The translations under genes were made by a program, and so were the position numbers. From Poecilobothrus nobilitatus (lineage: Eukaryota; Arthropoda; Insecta; Diptera; Dolichopodidae), in the NCBI GenBank assembly GCA_947095535.1, contig OX352774.1:246041825-246105824 (forward strand): a stretch of DNA of 64,000 nucleotides, written 5' to 3'. The notes beneath the pieces are model-generated. The model ran no database searches and was not told the DNA's origin. It saw nothing but the letters and a program-made list of their open reading frames with translations. Positions 23,761-35,500 of this stretch are shown here, in pieces (the stretch's first letter is position 1; every line of letters starts with the position of its first letter).

Positions 23761-26361
23761 GTTGATTTTTGCGTATCATTTTGCCAACAAAAATCACTGC
23801 CTAACTGCTAATATAAGATAGTTGATTGTATTCTCAAATTTTGAGCTTCATAAACGACACAAGAAGTCTTAAACGCGCAAATCTTTCAAATAACGTGACC
23901 TCACATTTTAGAGAATATCAAGGGTTCATTTTACTCAGCATCTAACAATTGATTTTTCATCATAAAAAAAAACTAATGATTTTATTAAACTTTAAAATAT
24001 AGTTTTATCTCAAAATAAAATTTATTCTTTTTCTTTTTTGTTATTATCTTCTTCTATTTCTAATTAGTTTTTCATTTTCTGATTTGTCAATGATTTTCTA
24101 ATCATGATGATGTTATTAGATTATAATAGTATTGTAATTTAATGTTTTGTTATATTGTATATAAATATTTTCATTATCAAATGATTGTTATTTCTTACAT
24201 AAAAAATTAGATGAATACACACACCCTTTTATTTGTTTTCTTTTCATTTTAGTGTTTTTTGTTTTTTTCTTGTAATAGAAGACCAGATCCGGTTGATTTG
24301 TTGAAGAGAACTATAATATAAAAAAAACCTAGGTTAATAATTTTTTATTGAATATATATGTAGGTTGAAATTGAAATCTTAAAAAATAAAATCGTATTAA
24401 ATTGACGTGATAGTAAATTTTTTATTATTTAAATATTTTTTTTCTTTATCTTTAATCATCACAATAAAGGCTTGTTCCTTTGATTTGTTGTTTTCTATTT
24501 TTTTTCTTTGAACATATTAAAAAAAAATTTACTGCCTACAAGGATCATTTAATTTACATATTAAGTAATATGTATTTTGTTTGTATATATATATCTTACA
24601 ATAGATAAAAATTCGTTGAGGATAAAATCTATCTATTAGATATATTTAAATGAAAACATGAATTTATATTTACTTTTATATGATAAAAAATAAAAATTTA
24701 CATATCAGACTGTTTTGGGTTTTTGAATTAGTAATGTTTTTTGGGTTTTTATATTCTATAATATCAGAAATGATCAATGAACTGCATAAAACATTCAAAT
24801 AAATAATGCCTTATTTAAATAACAATCTTATCTAAAAATTACATAAATTGTTTTTTTAAATTAGATACAGATGATTAATTTAATAAAAGAGTAATTTCTC
24901 AATGCTAACTGTAGACATTATTTTTTATTTTAAAGCAAAGCTATCTTATGTAATATGTATATAGCTCAAATCTCTACTAATGTTATTTCATGTGGCTTTA
25001 AAGTACAGATGCTTAATGCTCAAAAATATTTATGATAAACACTAATTTAGCAAAAAAAAATTGATGTTATTTTTACAAGGATCGATGGAAATTAAACGTC
25101 AACCAGACGAACCATCATTTAGTGTTTAAGTTTAACCACCAAAACCACCTTATAAACTAGATTTTATAATGACACCGATATCTCTTTAGATTTATTTAAA
25201 TAGTTGTGGAAATGGGATTTATTATGGAATTTATGATTATGGAGGATGGGTAAGAAAATTTGAAGACAGCTTTTAAAAAAAGATGTTAGTATATAAAAAT
25301 GAGTTGTTATGAGTTGACATATATGGTTCATAGAGATGACATATGGTTCCATAGATGCGGCGTACGCATAACAAACGAATTTCCATAAAGCCGTGTTACG
25401 CCATCTTACTAGTTCTACAGTGTAGGTATCGTACTATAAAATACATTTTAGTAAAGTTTTTAATGTATTTCATTTCGCCTACATAAATTGTAATTAAAAA
25501 ATTTTGCAAAAAAAAACCTAAAGTGTTTTAATTTCATAAACGAGGAAGTATACAGTTGCCTTTGTCAACTCTTAGATACCCGTACGAACCGTTAGTATGT
25601 TCACAGCCTGTCACTCTGCTTACAATATTATTTTTTTAATATTTTAGTATGTATTTTAAAATAATTTGGGTGAATTTTATAATTTCTAGAACTATGGGTT
25701 GTACATATATTCAAACTATATGTTTATATGCACATTCTTCAAAAGCAGATTCTAATCTTCCACATAACGATTATCAATCCAAAACTTTTTCAAATATTCT
25801 ATAGTACCATTTAATACTAAGCGGTAAATGTATATTAAATTTACTTAGTACAAAATAATAAATATAATTTTAAATATTATATTATATTATATTATAAATA
25901 TAATATTATATATTATATTTTAAATTCCATTGACAGAATAATTTCTTATAAGTACAATAAAATACATATATGGATGTAAATACGGCGCTATATAATATAC
26001 ATATATACTCTTATCATTCATTCACTAGTGACATATACGATATGTAAATAAACATGATATTGTATAAGTATGTATATATTATATCAATATCATATAAATA
26101 AAAATTCTTCAAGACACCGTTATGTTGTTTATTTATTTACATTTTTTTGTACTACGCATTATACACTCAACAATTTCAAATTATCGAGTAAAACAAAATG
26201 CAAAAAATTTGTTGAAGAAATTTGTTAGAAAATTTGAAAAAATCAAGTAACACTTTCGTCAATTATAAAGTAACCCTTTATTATTAAAAAAAGTTGTTAA
26301 CAGAAATAAGAGTATAATGTTGAAGCTTTAATTTTTGTGTATTACTTCAAAAAAATTTTAA
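23761..26361. other. AT-rich intron sequence with two GC-richer spots
   Basis: No secure gene. GC-richer spots lie at 25340-25440 (GCGGCGTACGCATAAC, AAGCCGTGTTACGCCATC) and 25550-25620 (TTAGATACCCGTACGAACCG). They may be transposon scraps. A run of ATTATAT units with mirror symmetry lies at about 25875-25925. Confidence 0.5.
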
Positions 26362-27132
26362 CAGGTGTTCAAGTTACAGGTGTTTAAAAATAGGAAATTT
26401 TCAGTTTTTGACCCCTTACAGCTCCTAAACGGGGGGTGATACAAAAAAAATTTCTGAAATGACTCATACTTATTAAAGATGTAACTTCTGTCAAAATTTC
26501 AAGTTTCCAACTTAAACTGTTTAGAAGATAGAAGGGTTAAAGGATTTTGCAAAATTTAAGTTTCGAATAACGGTAAATTAAGACACCGTATGCCACAAAT
26601 ATATATTTATTGTATATATATTTTTAAAGCTAATAAAAGTAGTAATCGTTTGGCGTTTTCAAAATGAAGATATACCTTATACAACTTGTGCTATAACAAT
26701 TTAAATATAGAGCTTTTTTGAACCTTTGGAGAGCTGTAGCTCCGTAACGGGTGGGGCTACAAAAAAAAGTTATTAAAAATAAAATTAATATTTTTGTGAA
26801 TCTATTAGCAGTTAAAATTTCATAGCTCTATTTCAAAAAAAATGTGGGGATCTAAAAGTTAGGTGTTCGAGAGCTACCCTAAGTTTTGGTCCAAACTCAA
26901 ACAAAAAAAATAGGGAACCTACAAATTACTCCCAGAATATTTTGTGTAAATTTCAAGATTCTAGCTTTCTTAGGTTTTGAGTTAGCGTGCTGACGGACGG
27001 GCATGGCTCAAACGTCTTAGAATTTTTTTCTGATCCGATCCATACCTTTGGAGGTATATCTAGCTCGCTTATTTCGAGGTGTTACAAACGGAGGAGTAAT
27101 TTTATTATACCCGATCCTATCGTAGGGGTATA
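26362..27132 (+). repeat. Dispersed repeat family X, copy 2 (longest)
   Basis: A non-coding element of about 770 bp, clearly less AT-rich than its flanks. It has an internal repeat: TTACAGCTCCTAAACGGGG at 26415-26433 recurs as CTGTAGCTCCGTAACGGGTG near 26735, each followed by an A-run. The distal part holds GTGCTGACGGACGGGCATGG (about 26988-27007), then CTAGCTCGCTTATTTCGAGG, GTGTTACAAACGG and a terminal pair TATACCCGATCC...GTAGGGGTATA. This tail type is widespread in fly dispersed repeats as I recall it, but the family name cannot be given. Related copies are at 22850-23490 (same strand) and 32685-33240 (opposite strand). Confidence 0.6.
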
Positions 27133-29002
27133 AATATAAATGATGAGATTTTTAAAAAAAATTCTTTCGAAAAATTTGTTTCTTAAAAATTAAAAAAAAA
27201 CGACATAAACTAAAACAGACGGAATTAAATGACATGTTACTTATAAAAACTTATAGAAAATATGTTAGCCTATATAAGAAAACTATCTAAAACAATTGTA
27301 TAGTATTATAGATACATATATATATGTATAAGTATTTACTTTTAAAATGTCTACAAAAAATAAAAATAATATGAGTACTAACTCATTATAAATGAATAAA
27401 AGTTAATTAAAGTAAAATTTAAATTAAATTAATTTGAATATACACACTCTGAAACTCATACCATTTTGCTCTTGTAATTTCTGGAAATTTTTTTTGCAAA
27501 AAGAAAACTTCTAATTTTACCTCAAATTTCTTTATTTATTTATTTTTTTTTTTTTTTTTTGTTTTTATTTCGTTTATTTATTTATTATTGTTGTCGTCTG
27601 AAAGTCATTAAGTTATTTCATGAATTTCATATAATGAATTTTTAGGCTCTTTTACTTTTTCTACACACCTCTATAACTTTAAAATATTAGTACAGGTGTT
27701 TTCTGCACTGCGCAATGTCTGAGAAGTCTACAAAACTGCAATTTTTTAACAAAATTTTTATTATCTATGTTTGTTTTTGGTTAAATTTATTTTTTTTTCT
27801 GTTTTGTTTTCTTTTAAAAGTAATAAAAAATAAATGTTTCGACATATTACACAGATAACTATAAGAATCTGAACTTCTATTATGGTTATTAATTGCAAAG
27901 AACAGGTGAATTGTTTTTTTTTTTTTCTAACAGACATAAAATAATTTTTAAGTGGAACTTTAAAAATAAAAACAATATGAAAAAGTAAATTTGAGGAACT
28001 TTTAAAATTGTTGCCAATATTCTTATACTAAAAAGTATACTTTTATATTAAATATATGTATATATATATACTATATGTAAGTATATTTACCTATATAATA
28101 TAATTAATAATAATTGTGAACTTAAAGTTTAAAAATACTTTGAAAGTTTTTTTTTTGTTTTGAGTAATTTCATTTGTTATTTAATAAATTTTGTTAGTTT
28201 CATAAACTGTAATTTAAATGTGTAATCATACTACAGAGATTTTATAATATTTCAAACTTTATAAACAAATATGTATATATGTATATATGTATATATGTAT
28301 ATTGTATATTGTATATTGTATATATATATATATATGTAGTTAGTTAAAATTATCTTTTCCGAAAGGTAATATACATATAACAATATATCTTTAGAAAATT
28401 CATTTCATTTTAGTTTCTTCCTAATTACACTGGAATTTCAAAATAGAAACTTTCGACTCTTGAATAAAAACTGTTCAAAATAGTAATAACGAATACTTGT
28501 AAGATATCAAATACATATTATATTCTAAATTTTACTATCCAACTCTAATAATAGAAGACCTTTATCTTTTAGTAAATTATACCAGTTTTTTTTTTAAATT
28601 TTTATGTCCTTTATGTCAACATAAAAAAAATGTAATAAATGGTATATCCATACATCCAAAACATTTACTTTAATTGTCCTTTAATTCATAAAAAAAAACG
28701 AAACAAAAAAAAACATACCTCGTTTAACGCTATGTCTTTTAGTGGTCTTTCGTTATAGCGTTCGTATCGGTCACTTTTTTCAAATTTTTTATTAATATTT
28801 TTTAAAAAAAATTTGAAAATTTCTTGCAAAAAACAATTTAAAAAATTTGGCTATAGTTGATTTAAAATTTGGGAATTGGGGCATTTATAATGTTTTCTTT
28901 TTGTTTGTGCTATTAAATACTAATTTATTTTTTAGTTAAAATGTAATACATATTATACTTTTAAAAAATTACACGTTGTCAAAATTTGTTTTTATTCTTT
29001 TT
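27133..29002. other. AT-rich intron sequence
   Basis: No gene is seen. A compound (TATATG)n/(TATTG)n/(TA)n microsatellite occupies about 28269-28337. Confidence 0.6.
28269..28337. repeat. Compound microsatellite
   Basis: Units of GTATATAT repeat about four times, then ATTGT-type units, then pure TA. Confidence 0.8.
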
Positions 29003-29186
29003 TTGGTTCATTTCCCTGCCACATAAATGTAACAAAGAAATAACACAACCTTTCCTTTTCAGACGTGGCTGTAAATGCCGTAAGGGGGATTTATTCTTAC
29101 GACATGTGTGGGATTAGAACTCACACTCCCTCGGTGTTTTTAGAGCGTATTTTATGCGCTCTTACCCACCAGCCCACCAGGGACCT
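29003..29186 (-). mobile_element. tRNA-derived SINE, family 1, copy A
   Basis: On the minus strand the element starts GGTCCCTGGTGGGC and contains an A-box-like TGGTGGGTAAGAGCGC. After about 30 bp comes a B-box-like GTGAGTTCTAATCCCACA. A shared body follows (GTCGTAAGAATAA, CTTACGGCATTTACA, CATTTATGTGGC). The same order occurs on the plus strand at 53391-53570 with strong similarity along about 180 bp. Internal RNA polymerase III promoter boxes plus a non-tRNA body define a SINE. The tRNA of origin is not certain. Confidence 0.75.
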
Positions 29187-30682
29187 TAATTTTTATTTTT
29201 AAAGTTTGTCTTAATATCTCAAAATTGTAGAATGAATGGAGCCCTATATAGTACAAATAGTGCCTCTATTAACACTTTTTCCACCGACGCATTTGTAGCA
29301 CTAAAAGTGGTATGCCTGTAAATAAATTTAAAACTAAAATTAAAATGTAAAAATGATGTTTTATTTCTTAAATCAACAATAAGTCGTTCATTTCGAAATT
29401 TATTTTATTTATTATCGAGAGAAGAAACTTAAAGTTTAAAAATTCAATATTATGATAACTTTGATGACTGTTACTAATGTTAACAACCACAACTATTTGA
29501 AAATAATAAAAATAAAAATGATTTTTCATTGCAATTTTAAGAAATATTTACCTTAATAATTTTTTTCAAAATCTCTAAATGTAAATAATAAATATATTTA
29601 CATAATATTTAAAAAAAAATGGTATCCTTAATGAATTAAATTTAAAATAAAATGTTAAATGAAAACCAAACAAAAATGTAAATAACAAAAAAAAGTATCT
29701 CTAAATTAAAATCTTAAGATATTTTCAATAAAAGTACCTATAGTTTTATTCTAAAATTATAAGAATTAAATTACTGAAAATTTTTATTTTTAAAAGTATC
29801 CCTTACATGGAATTATACAATAAATCTTCGGCTATACTTGAAAACCTTTTTATTATGTTCATTTCTCTAGTCTTAAATCAATATGATAAAAATAATCAAT
29901 CAGTTCTAAAATAATTTGGAACTTTTAGCTTTTTTCTTTTATAGTTTAAAACAAGTCTCATTATTTTTACTATTAAATTTTTTTTAGAGTTTTGTCCATT
30001 TATTATTAAATTTATTTAAAGTTCTTTCCATTTAAAGAAAAGACAAAGAATTAAATTATCAAACCTAAGTATAAAGAACTATCTTATTTTAAACTTTCAA
30101 ATCAAAACAGTAATTGACAAACATTTTAATGAAATTTCAAAGTCATTAGTTTACATAAAACTTTTCCAAATTAAAAATAAAATCCGAATTTAAAAAAAAA
30201 TTAAAAATGAATGAAAAGTTCAATAATATATTTTTTTTTTAAATCAATATTTGTTATTAAACAAACTATTTCTAAACTTTATTTATTTTAACATAAACAA
30301 ATTTCTCCAACTTCTTCTTTTTATCAGATCAAATCAAAAACTCATGTTCTTTAAAAGTTAAATACTTGAGGCATATTTAATATAAATATAAAAAAAAAAA
30401 ACTAAAAATAAACTTAAAACTAAAAATTGATTTTTATTTATTTTTCTAATTCTGATGGGACACCAGGATGAGCTTTTCTTTTTTTTTTCTGAATTTTATT
30501 ATAGAATATACATAATATTATGTATGTCTTTAAATGGTACTTTATTATACATTCTGATAAAAAAAAATCGTATTACTTCAAACAAGGACAAACAAAAAAT
30601 TATATAAAAAAGGATATAAAGGATAAAAATAAATTTATAAATTGTACAGAGTGTCTAAAAAAAATGTTATTCAGTTGATGCA

Positions 30683-30964
30683 CATACTAAATATACTATA
30701 CAGAAGAACAGTTTCATATAAAAAATTTAAGTTTTTTTTAGGAGCCAGAATGATAATTTCTTTTGGAGCCAGACTAAGTATTTTAGATATTTAAATAGTA
30801 AAAATAAAAAATTTATTGAATATTCTTTTTGTATTTTCTATTTTTGTAATTTAAATATTCTAAAATACTTAATCTAGCTCCATAAACTGCTTAGTCTGGC
30901 TCCAAAAAACAAACCTAAACATTTTTATATGAAATTGATCGTCTGTATAGTTTATTTAGTCTAT
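30683..30964. repeat. Foldback element with about 115-bp arms
   Basis: The left arm (30683-30796) is the reverse complement of the right arm (30847-30964) with modest divergence. It starts CATACTAAATATACTATACAG (right arm, reversed: CATAGACTAAATAAACTATA), runs through TTTCATATAAAAA and a GGAGCCAGACTAAGTATTTT segment, and ends at ATATTTAAAT. The arms flank a loop of about 50 nt. The GGAGCCAGA motif occurs twice within each arm. There is no coding capacity. If transcribed within the intron it would form a long hairpin. Confidence 0.7.
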
Positions 30965-31055
30965 GGTTGATGTTAGAGATTTTGTAGATATCATTTTCTT
31001 TTTACAGTTTAGTATACTTTCGAATATTAATTAGGATTTTTCCACTATTTACAGT

Positions 31056-31310
31056 GACCAGGTGCGAGTTATTTAATGCTCAAAGAAATTGGACGGAAAT
31101 CCCTATATTTCTGATTTTATAACTAATAATAAAATTCCTGTTAATTATTTTTCTTACATAGATATTTTAGACACAGATAAAAAAATCAGACAGTTAACAA
31201 CTAGAGGCATTTATAATTATCTGTCTTAATTATTTTAACGCGTTCTGGCAAAGATTAATAATATCCCTTTTCCCAGAGAGTTTATCATAAAATGTTTTGG
31301 CTAAACTAAT
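31056..31310 (+). pseudogene. Possible decayed transposon coding fragment
   Basis: One plus-strand frame gives coding-looking text broken by stops: LDGNPYISDFITNNKIPVNY, then KKIRQLTTRGIYNYLS, then INNIPFPREFIIKCF. The pattern (LTTRxIYN, later a P-R-E-F-I-x-K segment) resembles the region after the reverse transcriptase in some non-LTR elements. The match is from memory and weak, and ordinary AT-rich noise is possible. Confidence 0.25.
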
Positions 31311-32684
31311 TTTATTTTACTTAAATTTTCTGAAAAAAAAAGAATATATTCCTATTCAAACATTCACAGCCAAAAAAAAACCGAACTTATATTTTTAATA
31401 ACTTCCAAAAAACTACAAAGAAATAACATTTCGGAACACAAATTCGGAAAAAAAAGTAGAAATCATCATATTTGAAAAACATAAATAAGTTCGATTCGAC
31501 TTTATTTCTCCTTCAGCCGAATTTAAAAGAAAATTGTTTGTCAGGCTTTATTATCCCTTTAAAAGTTAAATAAAACTGATTCCACATTATTTCTTGGGGC
31601 ACTATTTAAAGATGCTCCTTTTATGCAAGCTTTAAAGCTGTCTATTACCTTATCGACCTCTTTTATTATAAATAAGATTTATTTCTATATTAAAATACCT
31701 AAAAATCACAAAAATCCACATAACAACAATATTAATCTTCAAAATTTTATTACAGCTCCCAAATATATAAACTTAAAATATAAGTTACTTATTTATAAAA
31801 TTAGTTTTATGAAACACCCTTTATTAAAACTATTTCGGAATCAAAACAATTTTTTTTTTTATTCCTTAAAAAACATATTTATAAAAGTTTTGGAATATGA
31901 AAGTTGTGTTGATACAGTCACGTTTTTTTTAAAAAGACGTGATTACGAAAAGTTCTTATATTAGTATCAAGTAAATAAAAATTGTGAATTATATTTCAGA
32001 ATATTGAATTTACTTAGAGTTTACTATAAAAAAAAAAGAAGTTTTTGGGTTGTTATTTTAAAGTTTATTTAAAGTTTCATTTTATTCTATTTTTGTTTCT
32101 AATTAAAACGCCTTCAATAATGTATATTTTAAATATATAAAACAAGTATACTTCTTCTAAAAAAAAAATTAAATATTAATTAACTGTACTACCATTTTAA
32201 AATTTATTTTTATTTATTAAAAGTGTATTATCTTTAAATTTATTTTATTATAAAAATATGTTCAATAATAATTGACCTTTTAATACTTAACACTTTCAAC
32301 TTTAGTTATCACACTACACTATATTTCACTAGTGTTATATGATTATCACATTAAAATTCATTTTCTTATTAATCTTTACTATATTGATATTCGTTTGTTC
32401 TTTTAATTTTTTTTTAAAACTGATAATAATTCTTAAAGTTTTAAATAAAAAATGAGTTGTTCATATTAACTATAAGTTATATTTATAATTGTGTTAAGGA
32501 AGTTATTGCAAAAGGTTTTTTTTTTATTTGACATGCTACCCAAACTTTAGGAAAGGTTTCCATTATACAAGATTATTGTAGATTTTGTTAAAATAACTCT
32601 TTATAAGTATGCTTTAATTCTTTTTCAAAACTATAAAATAATGCATGCTTCAAAGTAAATTTGAAAAATTTGCTTATTAGTTTC
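31311..32684. other. AT-rich intron sequence
   Basis: No gene is recognised. The 113-codon frame at 31623-31964 is rich in Lys, Asn, Ile and Phe and has no family resemblance, so I treat it as chance. Confidence 0.55.
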
Positions 32685-33240
32685 ATTCTGGCCTTCCGTC
32701 CGTCCATCTACACCATTTAAGGTAAACGCCACACGACATGACTTTTTTTACCTTTTTTAACATATCAAAATTATATATTTACCGTTATGTCATATTTGCA
32801 ATATTTTGCTTGTTTTATATCAAAAATTCAAAGTTTTTTAGACACCTTTTTAGAATCGAATTCTCAAACGACTTAGCCATGTACATCCGCCCATCTGTCA
32901 GCACGATAACTCGAAAAGTGAAGGACTAGGATCTGAAATTTTTACCATGTGACTTTTCTAAAATTGTTATTTTCGTTATTAAAATCAAGTAAATTCGGCC
33001 GACGTGTTTGTGTAGCTGTCATAAAACTTCTATTTTTATATAAGTACATATATAGATACTCAAATCATGCAACTAAATTAATCTAGACATCTGGTTGTTT
33101 TGGCGCAACAGGTTTGAGTATGATAGTCATTTCCAAAATTAACATAAATATATTTCCGTACTTAATTAAGTAAAACATCTGACATTTTCTTAAAAATGAT
33201 CAAGTTTTATAAAAATATAGGGGCACCTTGCAGTTGACAC
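32685..33240 (-). repeat. Dispersed repeat family X, copy 3 (inverted)
   Basis: CGACTTAGCCATGTACATCC followed by GCCCATCTGTCAGCACGATA (about 32868-32908) is the reverse complement equivalent of the GTGCTGACGGACGGGCATGG segment at 26988-27007, so this copy lies in the opposite orientation. TTTTGGCGCAACAGG near 33101 corresponds to the GTTGCGCCAAA motif of the 22.9-kb copy. Non-coding and diverged. Confidence 0.5.
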
Positions 33241-34228
33241 AGTCTATTTATTACTCTTGCTCCTTTTTTTTCTTTAATTTTGATGCCCATGTGTTAAAAG
33301 CTGTCATTTTGAAGAAACTATATTATAAATATTAGATCTTTGAAATATATCTTATATTTTTTTTTTAATTTACACGAGTGGAAACTGTTTAATATTAATT
33401 GGCTTTAAGAAATTGTAAAAATAAGAATTGAGATTGAAAAAACAAATTAAAATTAAACTTTTATTTTTTAAATTGAAATTCCGTAATAATTTTTGATCAA
33501 TTTAAAAATTATTTTTTAATATATTTTATTATTTGTTAATTAATTTTTTATATGAATGGTAAAAAAAAGGTCTATATAATATAAAGCACAAAAAAAAAAT
33601 TGGATTTTGGAGATAAGTTTATTATATGAAAATTCTTATATACATTTTGTATAAATAAATGATAACTCCAAAATAAAATTTTATTTGGTTTTTTTTTTTT
33701 TTTCAAATTGATCATAGGTTAAACAAAATATTTCCAAAACAATTATAATATTTATTTGGTTACAACGGAAATTCTTCGAGGAGACTGTATAATAATAAGT
33801 AAACTTAAAAATAAAAAAATCATAAGCATACAAAAAAAAACCCATCATAATTTTATCACCCCTTCTTTTTATTATTATAATTAGATTGCGTTGAAATTCT
33901 CAATACAAATTGTCACATAAATAAAATTGATAATATTGAAACTCTATTAAAATATTAATGAGATTTATAGTTTCATTTTTTTTTAAATATTTAATGATGA
34001 TATAATTATGAATTCCGTCATTATCAATAAAAAACAAAAAAAAAAAACATTGATGGAAGAATATATTGATTGGTTATATTATTATGTATTTAAATATCAA
34101 AGAATTAATTTTAAAGGGAAAATTTTCAACAATCATTAAAATGTATATATATATTACACATAAAATTATTTTGAATATACAATTTATAATTAATTGTTAA
34201 ATAATTGTTGATATTTTTTTTTTTTGAG
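33241..34228. other. AT-rich intron sequence
   Basis: Nothing recognisable beyond homopolymer runs. Confidence 0.6.
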
Positions 34229-34660
34229 TTTTAGAGTGGAGCATACCGAAATCTTAATTTTTTTAATCTATTTTGTTAAAATCTTTTAATTTCAATGCAA
34301 TATCTTATTTTCGCTCCAAAATCCTATTTTTTTGCCAAAAAAAAATTTATTTTTTAAGTTCTTATTTTTCCCAAAAAATATTGTAATTTTTACAGGGATT
34401 CAAAAATTTGATTAATGGGGTTTTTGGGCCTCCACTAATTTTGTTGAAATTTGTATCTATAAAAAAATAATTAGTAGAAACTTTACAGTTGGTTACAAAA
34501 TCAGTATGTAATCCACTTTTCCGCAAAATATGTTTATGTAAAAATGTATATACGTGTGAAATTTAGTGCTAAATTGAGAAAACGAAACAGAATAAAAAAA
34601 AAAAGATTTTGATCAAATAAGATTTCGATGTAGACCTACCCGCTTTATAGAGCGAATTCA
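34229..34660. repeat. Candidate MITE-like element with imperfect terminal inverted repeats
   Basis: The left end (GGAGCATACCGAAATCTTA) and the right end, read in reverse complement (GGTCTACATCGAAATCTTAT), share the GAAATCTTA core and the following T-rich AATCTTTT segment. The interior repeats a CGCTCCAAAATCCTATTTTT-type motif and has a GC-richer GGGTTTTTGGGCCTCC spot. The inverted repeats are imperfect, so this is tentative. Confidence 0.3.
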
Positions 34661-34810
34661 ACAATAAATTTAACAGTTAATTCCAGAAGTATGGTTTTAT
34701 ATTGAAAGATTTTTTTTAAATCGTAAATGAATTGAAAAATGTTCTAAAATATATTAAACGATAAAAATCGATTTAAAACATTCATCTTAAAAATTTCAAT
34801 CAATTAATCT

Positions 34811-34884
34811 GATCCATGACGTAGTGGTTAAGTCGTCTGCCTTTAAATCGAAGGGTTTTGGGTTCAAACCGCGGTCAAGTCATA
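34811..34884 (+). mobile_element. tRNA-like SINE head, family 2, copy 1
   Basis: GTAGTGGTTAAGTCGTC resembles a tRNA D-arm/A box, CCTTTAAATCGAAGG could form an anticodon-like stem, and GGGTTCAAACCGCGG contains a B box. Acceptor and T stems do not pair well, so it is not a working tRNA. It is followed by an A-run and AT-rich DNA. Order and motifs match 55661-55740, where AGTATAGTGGTTAGGTCACC looks derived from an Asp/Glu-type tRNA. Confidence 0.55.
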
Positions 34885-34959
34885 CAAAAAAAAATATAAT
34901 AGTTTTATATCTTAATAATGTATATATCGCATAATTAATAATAATAACAATAATTAATA

Positions 34960-35230
34960 ATAATGAGTGGAACTATCTTTGGTTACATCATGCAGGAAGG
35001 TGTTTTATACTGCTGCACACTATAATCCACTGGTGGCCTGACTCTGTAGTAAATAATAATAATATTAATAATACTATAATAATTAATACTATTTCCAATA
35101 ATAATAGCTGCTACAGTGACAGTGGGGTTGTCTTCAATTATTACCACATGCAGAAAGGTGTTATATACTACTGCATGTTGTAACTATTCATGGCTATAAC
35201 CACTGTTAACCACTGTAACCAAAATAGTAA
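34960..35230 (+). repeat. 158-bp imperfect tandem duplication
   Basis: CATGCAGGAAGGTGTTTTATA at 34989 recurs as CATGCAGAAAGGTGTTATATA at 35147, each followed by an ACTGC(T)GCA-type segment. The units are separated by ATA/AAT-rich DNA. It lies just downstream of a tRNA-like SINE head and may be part of the same composite element. Confidence 0.5.
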
Positions 35231-35239
35231 TAATAAAAG

Positions 35240-35500
35240 GCGGATTAATTTTTCCCTAACAATGAAACTTCCCAATTAAATTCATCCGCATCCTTGTCCT
35301 ATCCTCTCTTATCCCCTAGCCAAAGGCCAATATACTGCGTTAATAAAAACTTAGGGGTTTCATCCCATTATATTGGCTAAAAAGGCAGATGGGTTTAGTC
35401 AGTAAGATCTGGGGCAATTCTTAGTGTCTTTGGCAGATTTCCACTATCTTAGGAAAAAAGACTACCCTGTGCGCTTACAGATGCACAACTTAATTCATCA
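35240..35500 (+). repeat. Dispersed repeat family Y, copy 1
   Basis: This is a GC-richer, non-coding stretch with TTGGCTAAAAAGGCAGATGG and GTTTAGTCAGTAAGATCT, then a pyrimidine-rich TCTTTGGCAGATTTCCACT and TGCGCTTACAGATGCACAAC. A similar GG(A)GGTG..GTTTAGT..A(G)TC arrangement occurs at 50410-50526 and 61916-62040. It resembles the 3' part of an unnamed fly repeat. Confidence 0.35.

Noticed and set aside
31623..31964. 113-codon plus-strand frame as a gene
   Set aside because: No recognisable motif, composition as expected from AT-rich DNA, no splice or promoter context.
34811..34884. Functional tRNA gene
   Set aside because: A- and B-box-like segments are present, but the acceptor and T stems do not pair properly; fits a tRNA-derived SINE better.
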